Positions 58,276 through 64,000 of a stretch of 64,000 nt of DNA are shown in pieces. The notes under the pieces were generated by a model. That model saw only the letters and a list, made by a program, of their open reading frames with translations. It was not told where the DNA came from and searched no databases. The stretch is from Maricaulis sp048269565. Its GTDB lineage: Bacteria; Pseudomonadota; Alphaproteobacteria; Caulobacterales; Maricaulaceae. The DNA lies in contig NZ_JBLXIK010000007.1 of the NCBI RefSeq assembly GCF_048269565.1, positions 62,001-126,000 on the forward strand, given 5' to 3'. Position 1 is the stretch's first letter, and each line of letters opens with the position of its first letter. Position numbers and translations under genes: made by a program.

Positions 58276-59322
58276 ATGCCCGCTTCTCTCGGTTACGCCG
58301 CCTCTGCCCCCGACGCCGCCCTGGCGCCGATCCGTTTTGATCGCCGTGAGCCGGGCCAGGGTGAGGTGTTGATCGAGATCGCGTATTGCGGCGTTTGCCA
58401 TTCCGACCTTCACCAGGCGCGCGGCGAGTGGGGCAATACGCTTTACCCCTGCGTGCCCGGCCACGAGATCATCGGCACGGTGACGGCGGTCGGTGACGGG
58501 GTCTCCAAATTCAAGGCCGGTGACAAGGTCGGCGTCGGCTGCATGGTCGATAGTTGCGGCCATTGCACCAGCTGTGATGACGGGCTGGAGCAATATTGTG
58601 AAACCGGCATGACCGGCACCTATAATGGCCGCCTTGCCGATGGAACCCACACATTCGGCGGCTATTCCCAGCGCATGACGGTGAAGGAGGATTTTGTCCT
58701 GCGCCTGCCCGAGGGCATGGATCCGGCCGGCGCTGCACCGCTGCTGTGTGCCGGCATCACCACCTATTCGCCGCTCAGCCACTGGAAGGTCGGACCCGGC
58801 CAGCGCGTCGGTGTCGTCGGGCTCGGCGGACTGGGCCATATGGGCGTCAAGATCGCCGCCGCGATGGGCGCCGAAGTCGTGCTCTTCACCACCTCGCCCG
58901 GCAAGGCGGAAGACGCCAAGCGGCTCGGCGCCAGCGAAGTGGTGATCTCCAAGGATCGCGACCAGATGAAAGCCATGCGCGGCCAGCTCGACTTCATCCT
59001 CAACACCGTCGCCGCAGCGCATAATCTTGATCCCTTCCTCGACTGCCTCAAGCGCGACGGCACCATGGTGATGGTCGGCGTACCCGAAGTGGCGCATCCC
59101 TCGCCCTCCATCGGCCGCCTGATCGGCCGCCGCCGCACCATTGCCGGCTCCCTGATCGGCGGCATCGCCGAAACCCAGGAGATGCTGGATTTCTGCGCCG
59201 AACACGGCCTCGTCTCCGACATCGAGATCATCCCGATGGACGGCATCAACGAAGCCTATGAGCGCATGCTGAAGGGCGATGTGAAGTATCGGTTTGTGGT
59301 CGATATGGCGACGCTGGGGTAG
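58276..59322 (+). CDS. Zinc-dependent NAD(P) alcohol dehydrogenase (cinnamyl-alcohol type, YahK-like)
   Basis: 348 aa MDR enzyme. Catalytic zinc ligands: GVCHSD (C41), GHE (H63) and the later C158-region LLCAGITTYSPL. Structural zinc: C94, C97, C100 and C108 in SCGHCTSCDDGLEQYC. Cofactor motif GLGGLGHMGVKIAAAMG. The YSPL and TYSPLSHW forms fit the CAD/YahK branch, broad aldehyde reductases. Confidence 0.92.
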   Translation: MPASLGYAASAPDAALAPIRFDRREPGQGEVLIEIAYCGVCHSDLHQARGEWGNTLYPCVPGHEIIGTVTAVGDGVSKFKAGDKVGVGCMVDSCGHCTSCDDGLEQYCETGMTGTYNGRLADGTHTFGGYSQRMTVKEDFVLRLPEGMDPAGAAPLLCAGITTYSPLSHWKVGPGQRVGVVGLGGLGHMGVKIAAAMGAEVVLFTTSPGKAEDAKRLGASEVVISKDRDQMKAMRGQLDFILNTVAAAHNLDPFLDCLKRDGTMVMVGVPEVAHPSPSIGRLIGRRRTIAGSLIGGIAETQEMLDFCAEHGLVSDIEIIPMDGINEAYERMLKGDVKYRFVVDMATLG

Positions 59323-59417
59323 AGGGGCGGGGGCGTTCGCGGCTTCGATCAAGGCGCTGGTGCCATGTCTTGCATCGGTCTTCTCCTTTGGTCGGTGGCA
59401 ATGAGGAGCCGCACAAT

Positions 59418-59435
59418 TATACGTGTTGGCGTATT
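59418..59435 (+). promoter_or_regulatory. HipB-type operator O0 (degenerate)
   Basis: TATAC-N8-GTATT, two mismatches from the TATCC-N8-GTATA pattern, starting exactly 27 bp before O1. Confidence 0.55.
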
Positions 59436-59444
59436 TAGAGCGCA

Positions 59445-59462
59445 TATCCGTAATTGCGTATA
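59445..59462 (+). promoter_or_regulatory. HipB-type operator O1
   Basis: TATCC-GTAATTGC-GTATA. The E. coli HipB operator is TATCC-N8-GGATA, so only one position differs. Confidence 0.75.
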
Positions 59463-59471
59463 ATTTCGCTT

Positions 59472-59489
59472 TATCCGTCATCGCGTATA
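59472..59489 (+). promoter_or_regulatory. HipB-type operator O2
   Basis: TATCC-GTCATCGC-GTATA, 27 bp after O1. Confidence 0.75.
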
Positions 59490-59518
59490 TTGACCATTTA
59501 TCCGCTATGGCGTATATT
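59490..59518 (+). promoter_or_regulatory. Promoter of hipBA
   Basis: TTGACC (59490-59495), a 17-nt spacer and TATATT (59513-59518). O2 abuts the -35 and O3 covers the spacer and part of the -10, so bound antitoxin would block the polymerase. Confidence 0.75.
59499..59516 (+). promoter_or_regulatory. HipB-type operator O3
   Basis: TATCC-GCTATGGC-GTATA, 27 bp after O2, overlapping the promoter core and ending 22 nt before the hipB start. Confidence 0.75.
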
Positions 59519-59537
59519 TCTGGAAACAGGAGTGGCC

Positions 59538-59789
59538 ATGAGCGCGCTAGTGAGATCACCAAAACAACTTGGCGTCGCCCTGCGGCGCTTTCGACGTCTG
59601 CGCAAATACACGCAGGCCGCGCTCGCGAACAAGGCAGGGCTGCGCCAGGGCACGGTTTCGGACGTTGAGGGCGGGCTTGAGGGCGTCAGGCTATCCACCA
59701 TCATGGATCTGCTCCGGGCGCTGGACCTTGAACTCGTCATCCAGCCCCGGACGACGGGCTCTCACGCCGAGATCGAGGACATATTCTAG
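59538..59789 (+). CDS. hipB: HipB-like antitoxin (HTH, Xre type)
   Basis: 83 aa. A helix-turn-helix of the Xre/HipB kind is clear: LGVALRRFRRLRKYTQAALA, then NKAGLRQGTVSDVEGG as recognition helix and STIMDLLRALDLELVIQPRT. It neutralises HipA and represses the operon through the operators just upstream. AGGAG lies 5 nt before the ATG at 59538. Its TAG stop overlaps the hipA GTG by 1 nt. Confidence 0.9.
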   Translation: MSALVRSPKQLGVALRRFRRLRKYTQAALANKAGLRQGTVSDVEGGLEGVRLSTIMDLLRALDLELVIQPRTTGSHAEIEDIF

Positions 59790-61099
59790 TGGCGCGCAAG
59801 AAGAAAAGCGCCCACCTCTCTGTGGGGCTCAATGGCCGGCTGGTGGGGTCTCTGGACCGCGCCGCGAATGGCGCCATCACATTCCAATACGCCCCGGCCT
59901 GGCTTGCCGACGAAGACCGCGCCATCCCGGTTTCGCTCTCACTGCCGCTGCGCGAAGAGCGCTATACTGGCGCAGAAGTCTCCTCATTCTTCGACAATCT
60001 GCTTCCCGATAACGCTCAGATCAGGCGGATAGTCGCGCAAAAAGTCGGGGCAAAGGGAACTGATGCCTTCAGCCTGCTCAACGGGATCGGACGGGAGTGC
60101 GTCGGCGCGCTTCAATTCCTGCCGGAGGGAGAGGCCATCGCGCCGCCAGGTCCGCCGGAATCAGCCCCCCTGACAGATGCCGAGATTGCGCAAATAATTC
60201 GCGATCTGGCGAGCGCCCCGCTTGGCATCCGCCCGGATGGTGAGCGCGAATTCCGCATCTCGATCGCCGGCGCACAGGAGAAGACCGCGCTGTTGTGGGA
60301 TGACGCCTGGTGTCTACCCAAGGGGACGACCCCAACCACACACATTCTCAAGCCAGCCATGGGAAAACTCCCAAACGGTCTCGACATGACGCACAGTGTC
60401 GAGAATGAGCATTTCTGCCTCAGGCTGTGCCATGCGCTCGGGCTTGATGTTGCCGGCAGTCAGATCCACGATTTCGAGGATGTGCGCGTGCTCGCCGTAG
60501 AACGCTTCGACCGGATCCGCGCGCGTGATGGCCGCTTGCTCCGGGTGCCGCAGGAGGATTTCTGCCAAGCGCTCGGCGTCCCGCCGACAATCAAGTATAA
60601 TGCGGACGGAGGCCCCGGACTCGATGAGTGCCTTTCACTGCTCAATGGCAGTGACCATCCGGAAGCGGATCGCCTCGCTTTCCTGAAGGCGCAAATTGTC
60701 TTCTGGATGATCGGCGCAACGGATGGCCATGCCAAGAATTTCAGCATCTTCCTGACGCCCGGCGGCCGATACCGCATGACGCCGCTCTACGACATCATGA
60801 CCGCGCAGCCCAATCATCTTGTCAATGAATTGAAACGACAGGAGTTCAAGCTTGCGATGGCGGTCGGTGACCGGCGGCACTACCGAATCGATAAAATCCG
60901 ACCGCACCACTTCATGCAGAGCGCCAAAAAGGCCGGCGTGCCAGGTGAGCAGGTTGAGGTCTTGTTCGAAGAACTGCGCCAGGCAGCCGCCGGCGCCATC
61001 GAAACCGCCGTCGCAGAAATGCCAGAGAATTTTCCCCCGGAAGTCGCCGACGGCATTGGTGCTGCGCTCGCGGTTCGGGCAAATCTGGACGTGGGCTAA
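59789..61099 (+). CDS. hipA: HipA family serine/threonine kinase toxin
   Basis: 436 aa, the full E. coli HipA length. The N-terminal couple_hipA part (VGLNGRLVGSLDRAANGAIT) is followed by the kinase core: RISIAGAQEKTALLWDDAW (residues 156-174, P-loop-like), AVERFDR, the catalytic IGATDGHAKNFSIFL (D312) and the metal-binding YDIM (D335). E. coli HipA phosphorylates glutamyl-tRNA synthetase and induces dormancy. All key residues are present, so it should be active. GTG start coupled to hipB. Confidence 0.93.
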   Translation: MARKKKSAHLSVGLNGRLVGSLDRAANGAITFQYAPAWLADEDRAIPVSLSLPLREERYTGAEVSSFFDNLLPDNAQIRRIVAQKVGAKGTDAFSLLNGIGRECVGALQFLPEGEAIAPPGPPESAPLTDAEIAQIIRDLASAPLGIRPDGEREFRISIAGAQEKTALLWDDAWCLPKGTTPTTHILKPAMGKLPNGLDMTHSVENEHFCLRLCHALGLDVAGSQIHDFEDVRVLAVERFDRIRARDGRLLRVPQEDFCQALGVPPTIKYNADGGPGLDECLSLLNGSDHPEADRLAFLKAQIVFWMIGATDGHAKNFSIFLTPGGRYRMTPLYDIMTAQPNHLVNELKRQEFKLAMAVGDRRHYRIDKIRPHHFMQSAKKAGVPGEQVEVLFEELRQAAAGAIETAVAEMPENFPPEVADGIGAALAVRANLDVG

Positions 61100-61445
61100 C
61101 GAGGGCTCAGGTCTTCATCCGCCGTCCCTAATCCGAACGCGCCCCCTCCGCCCTCGCGGGCTTTGCCGCGAAAATGGCGGCCCCGGCGCGGTTCACACGC
61201 GCGACCTGCAGATTCGGAATGACGCGTTCTCAATGCCAATTCAAACGGGTCGGCATCATCCGCCGCGATTGTGGTGCCCGTGTTTTCAATGGGTTGCTTG
61301 TGAGGTGCAGACCCAAGCCGGTCTGCCAGGCGGAAATATTGTTGACGGCCTTGCCTTCACTCGAACGGTTAGGCTAACACTATCGCTATGAAAATTCGGG
61401 AGAATTCGAGAAACAGTTCACCGAAACCTTTCAACCCATCTTCAT
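61100..61445. other. Intergenic stretch with a tRNA relic
   Basis: 346 nt after hipA. Apart from the degenerate tRNA-Arg 3' half at 61174-61220 I see no gene, terminator or clear promoter here; composition falls toward the right. Confidence 0.5.
61174..61220 (-). pseudogene. Degenerate 3' half of a tRNA-Arg (possible attachment-site remnant)
   Basis: 47 nt matching the intact tRNA-Arg(CCT) segment at 62776-62822 in 41 positions and in the same orientation. It covers anticodon loop to CCA; the anticodon would read CCG, and the T-loop is altered (TGTGAAC), so it cannot be a working tRNA. A tRNA 3'-half copy of this extent is what integrases leave at the far end of an element. Confidence 0.75.
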
Positions 61446-61643
61446 TTGGGGGTTGGTGCCTTCGAACTCGCTCTCGTCATATACACGCTCTATCTGGAGT
61501 TTTTGACCGGGACCGGGCCCTCCCTGCTATCAACGGTATTGCCCCTGAGCGTGGCCATTGCGATTGCATGGGCCGTGCTGACCGCGCTGATCACACTGGC
61601 AGTGGTCGGCTTTCGCAATCGTGCCAATCGCCAAAAACCCTGA
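61446..61643 (+). CDS. Possible small membrane protein
   Basis: 65 aa from a TTG start. Two hydrophobic segments are visible (FELALVIYTLYLEFLTG and VLPLSVAIAIAWAVLTALIT), with a basic tail FRNRANRQKP that would face the cytoplasm. There is no clear ribosome-binding site and no family recognised. The frame may be coincidental. Confidence 0.35.
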   Translation: MGVGAFELALVIYTLYLEFLTGTGPSLLSTVLPLSVAIAIAWAVLTALITLAVVGFRNRANRQKP

Positions 61644-62156
61644 TTGCCAGTCCGCAAGAATGGCCGGCTCGATCGCCGGCCCTCAGGCGCTGAACCGTGA
61701 AATGGGAAGGCCCTCGCGAGGGCCAGATCCCGTCCTGAAAACCATGCCGGCATCCGGCCAGACTGGACTTGACCCGTCAAGGGTCCAGACCGCGAAGCGG
61801 CGCTTCCGCGCCCTTGACGGGTCAAGTCCAGTCTGGCGCCCTGCTTGGCAAGAGTTTCAGGGAGCGCCCTGCGCGGCGAGGCCGTGGCAGGATGGGAAAA
61901 TCAATGGATTCTGTAGGCGCCTGGCGGGCGGTAATGGGTGACAGGCACGCATCTACGCGCAACAGGTAGACACCCTGAACAAGCATCGTGGCAAGGGGCA
62001 GCAAAAGGCGACCGTGGAGCATGTGACGGTGAGCGCTGGGGGCAGGCGGTGGTTGGGAGTGTGGAGTAGCGAGAGCTCTAACGGAGTGGCCAACACCTGA
62101 GTTTACATCACACCTATAGGTCGTATGGTTGGCGCACCGTAAAAGGAGGTGATGGG
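61644..62156. other. Gene-free stretch with a large palindrome
   Basis: 513 nt. The only structure seen is the inverted repeat at 61757-61837. The remainder has no convincing open frame; the last 30 nt hold the ribosome-binding site of the secreted-protein gene. Confidence 0.5.
61757..61837. repeat. Perfect 27-bp inverted repeat with 27-nt spacer
   Basis: Arms 61757-61783 and 61811-61837 are exact reverse complements, beginning GCCAGACTGGACTTGACCCG. The arm itself carries the shorter palindrome CTTGAC-CC-GTCAAG. The 27-nt spacer contains a weak GCGAAGC/GCTTCCGC fold. No coding capacity. Confidence 0.9.
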
Positions 62157-62645
62157 ATGAGAACGCTTGTATTAATCGGGCTGGCTGTCTGTATCGGCGC
62201 AGTGGCCGGTCCCGCTCACTCTCAGCAGGCCACGCAGTGGGTTCCGGTCGCAAACTCCGACAACGCATATTCCTTCGTCCAAAGCAGCGCGATTGGCCAG
62301 GGGGAGGGTTGGATAATGCGCGTCGGTATCGGCAATGACGCTCAACAGCGCCTGTACCGGTCCCGGATATTTCGCTCGATGGCGTACTATCGAGCCAACT
62401 GCGGAGCGGGCACTATGCAGGCTCTAGAGGGTGCCCAATTTGCGGAGCCTTCAGGTGAGGCGGCGGGGTCATACTCTGTGCCCGGAAATGAAGGCCGAGT
62501 CTTGCCCGACTCCGTTGGCGCTGCAGAGCACAGCGCGCTTTGCGACTTGGGTGGCGTTTCGCAAGATGAGTGGTACTTGCTGTCAGACGCGGTGAGTATT
62601 TCGATGGCGTTACTGAACGACGGTTACTCCTCGCCGAAGGAGTAG
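62157..62645 (+). CDS. Secreted hypothetical protein
   Basis: 162 aa. Signal peptide MRTLVLIGLAVCIGAVAGPA, cleaved near AHSQQ. A near-perfect Shine-Dalgarno AAGGAGGTGAT precedes the ATG by 5 nt. The mature part begins WVPVANSDNAYSFVQSSAI, reminiscent of surface-adhesin protein E domains, and has a Cys pair (YRANCGAG and SALCDLGG). The resemblance is weak and no family is claimed. Composition is lower in GC than the core genome, in keeping with its place inside the tRNA-bounded segment. Confidence 0.68.
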   Translation: MRTLVLIGLAVCIGAVAGPAHSQQATQWVPVANSDNAYSFVQSSAIGQGEGWIMRVGIGNDAQQRLYRSRIFRSMAYYRANCGAGTMQALEGAQFAEPSGEAAGSYSVPGNEGRVLPDSVGAAEHSALCDLGGVSQDEWYLLSDAVSISMALLNDGYSSPKE

Positions 62646-62776
62646 CCGCCTATTGGGCGTGCCTATCAGTACATTGAAAACTGAACCGGCTTCGTGAAAC
62701 TCGCGGCATTAGTAGCTCGGTGGTAGCTTTATATCTGTTCTGGGCAGTCGTTTCCTCACTACCCCATTGAAAACAA

Positions 62777-62853
62777 TGGTGGCCCCGGCGCGATTCGAAC
62801 GCGCGACCTACAGATTAGGAATCTGTTGCTCTATCCTGCTGAGCTACGGGGTC
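62777..62853 (-). tRNA. tRNA-Arg(CCT)
   Basis: 77 nt with encoded CCA, minus strand. Acceptor GACCCCG/CGGGGCC (with the usual mismatch tolerance at the end), D arm GCTCAGCAGGATAGAGC, anticodon stem ACAGA/TCTGT with loop TTCCTAA (anticodon CCT, reads AGG), T arm GCGCG-TTCGAAT-CGCGC. It is intact and bounds the accessory segment on the right. Confidence 0.95.
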
Positions 62854-63030
62854 TCGGTGTGGCTCTTCCTGATATAGCGGGGCGTTCAAATCAAGTCCCG
62901 CCTTTCATGCCACGGGCAGGCATGCCCCTTGGCCTGCCGGCCACCCGGGCCGGCGGGGGCGGCCGGGGGAGGCCGGAGCCTTCGCCGGCACAGCCCCGTC
63001 GGTGACGCCGGATGGCGTCACGGCCCGCGT

Positions 63031-63273
63031 TTACGCGGTGGATTTCAGCAAGGCGTTGATTTCATCCTTCAGCACCATGCGGCGCTTGCGCATATCGGTC
63101 AGCTGGTCGTCCGATGTCGGTTCGACATTGGTTTCGGCACGGTGAATGTCGCGATTGAGCGCGTGATAGCTGTCGGCGAGTTTCTGGAAATGGGCGTTGC
63201 TTTCCTTCAGCGCGTGCAACTGCTCTGCATATTCCGGGAAATCGGCCGCGAGTTCGTGGGGGGTATGGCTCAT
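63031..63273 (-). CDS. YdcH family (DUF465) small protein
   Basis: 80 aa. The DUF465 pattern is present: ELAADFPEYAEQLHALKESN, HFQKLADSYHALNRDIHRAE, and the closing LTDMRKRRMVLKDEINALLK. It is a coiled-coil protein of unknown function. The ATG at 63273 has GGAG 7 nt upstream. Confidence 0.88.
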   Translation of the reverse strand: MSHTPHELAADFPEYAEQLHALKESNAHFQKLADSYHALNRDIHRAETNVEPTSDDQLTDMRKRRMVLKDEINALLKSTA

Positions 63274-63400
63274 AATACTGCTCCTGGAAGTCACATGGGT
63301 TTCGATGCTGTGACCTTGCCCGAGATCGGGGGGCAGTGACAATTGCAGGGCACACTGCGGAAGGCCTGGCGGGAAGGTCCGGCGCTCCCCCGTGCGCAGG

Positions 63401-63434
63401 AAAAAGGGCGGCGAGGCTGTTCAGCCAGCCGCCC
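63401..63434 (-). terminator. Rho-independent terminator of the chemotaxis receptor gene
   Basis: On the minus strand GGGCGGC-tGGCTG-aaca-GCC-tCGCCGCCC is followed by TTTTT (63405-63401). It stands 43 nt after the receptor stop. Confidence 0.85.
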
Positions 63435-63476
63435 CTGCTTCGTTTGTCGCCGGTCAGGTGCCGCCGGGCCTGCGGC

Positions 63477-64000
63477 TCAGTGCACCTGGTCGCGGATGCG
63501 GTTGAGCTGGTGCGAGACTTCCTGGGTGGCGCGGGTCATCTGGTCGACGGCTTCCTTGCCGCGGGCGACCGAGACACCGGAGCCGCGTACGCCGTCGAGG
63601 ATTTCCTTCACTTCATTGTCGAGCGCCGAGATGCGCGCGGCAATGTCTTCGGTGGCCTTGGCGGTCTGGCCGGCCAGGGCTTTCACTTCGCCTGCGACGA
63701 CAGCAAAACCGCGGCCGGCCTCACCGGCGCGGGCCGCTTCGATCGTGGCGTTCAAGGCCAGCAGATTGGTCTGGCTGGCGATCGCCTCGATCGTCGTCAG
63801 AATGGCGTTGATGCGCTTGGAGGCATCGGTCAGGGCCTCGACGCGGCGTTCGAGAACCTGGCTCGATTCCTCGATCTGGTTCATCGTATCGCGGGCAATC
63901 TCGGCGGCATCGGCGCCTTGCGAGGCACGCGCGGCGGTCTCGCCAATGGCTTCGGCAATGGCGCGGGCGTCGCCGGTCGCTTCGGCGGGCTGCGTCTGGG
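63477..64000 (-). CDS. Methyl-accepting chemotaxis protein, C-terminal part (cut by the window edge)
   Basis: The last 174 codons of a receptor that continues beyond the right edge. The signalling hairpin tip is INAILTTIEAIASQTNLLAL followed by NATIEAARAGEAGRGFAVVA and GEVKALAGQTAKATEDIAAR, the highly conserved CheA/CheW contact region. The C-terminus ends at RIRDQVH without a CheR-binding pentapeptide. The sensory domain is outside the window, so ligand and membrane topology are unknown. Confidence 0.93.
   Translation of the reverse strand, partial: QTQPAEATGDARAIAEAIGETAARASQGADAAEIARDTMNQIEESSQVLERRVEALTDASKRINAILTTIEAIASQTNLLALNATIEAARAGEAGRGFAVVAGEVKALAGQTAKATEDIAARISALDNEVKEILDGVRGSGVSVARGKEAVDQMTRATQEVSHQLNRIRDQVH

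Noticed and set aside
61174..61220. A functional tRNA-Arg(CCG)
   Set aside because: Only the 3' half exists; there is no D arm or 5' acceptor strand, and the T-loop is changed.
61388..61693. A 101-codon frame starting MKIRENSRN after the tRNA relic
   Set aside because: It overlaps the better small-membrane frame, is Arg/Pro-rich without motifs, and has no convincing start signal.
1..64000. CRISPR arrays, complete insertion sequences or prophage genes
   Set aside because: No regularly spaced repeat-spacer array, transposase, integrase or phage structural gene was seen on either strand; the only periodic repeats are the hip operators.

Overview
The window is GC-rich, compact chromosomal DNA from an alphaproteobacterium, most likely a Maricaulis/Hyphomonadaceae-type member near Caulobacterales. 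The reasons are a full Caulobacter-style cpaABCDEF/tad pilus locus, the alphaproteobacterial gene order rpmH-rnpA-yidC-engB, SRP RNA-dnaX-ybaB-recR in a row, a Coq7-type ubiquinone hydroxylase, and many ATGA-type gene overlaps. The species is an inference; the gene content and order are read directly.

Layout. 1-4751: start of an aspartate kinase fusion gene (minus strand), then amn, a tyrosine phosphatase and the folate genes pabB-pabC. 4748-17098: Flp/tad pilus locus. Two TadE-type minor pilins and a stand-alone secretin N-domain protein lie on the minus strand, divergent from the pilin gene pilA (with its own terminator). The prepilin peptidase, cpaB-F, tadB, tadC, an unknown protein and the TPR lipoprotein tadD follow. 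17218-24311: leucyl aminopeptidase, MarR and NlpC/P60 genes, a membrane cytochrome c, a beta-barrel protein, nudC and a CPSF-like metallo-beta-lactamase nuclease. 24321-31352: SRP RNA, dnaX-ybaB-recR, a queuosine-precursor transporter, a GNAT/CelD protein, rmuC and def.

31351-32791 is a lower-GC two-gene insert (a DUF488 protein plus an unrecognised partner) between 14-bp direct repeats of the 3' end of def. 32790-43239: pirin, two lipoproteins (one with a Kazal-like domain), fmt-truA, dapE, dapD, a cupin, a BaiN-like flavoprotein, a HAD nucleotidase and a DUF1036 protein, with a structured intergenic element before dapD. 43253-46284: the engB-yidC-rnpA-rpmH block with a clear promoter. 46351-59322: a VTT membrane protein, orphan histidine kinase, coq7, dsbB, exoD, tRNA-Leu(CAA), a tandem DUF417 protein, an acyl-CoA synthetase, DUF924, VOC, an alpha/beta hydrolase, selO-pgeF and an alcohol dehydrogenase.

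59418-62853 is an accessory region. It holds a hipBA toxin-antitoxin pair behind four HipB-type operators at exact 27-bp spacing, a degenerate tRNA-Arg 3' half that looks like an old attachment site, a perfect 27-bp-arm palindrome, a secreted protein of unknown function, and the intact tRNA-Arg(CCT). The window ends with a YdcH-type protein and the C-terminal signalling part of a chemotaxis receptor.

The strongest candidates for undescribed biology are the DUF488 cassette with its insertion scar, the periodic hip operator array, the tRNA-bounded island with its large palindrome, and a probable CTG start codon for engB overlapping the yidC stop. All family assignments come from reading the translations by eye; no database search was run.
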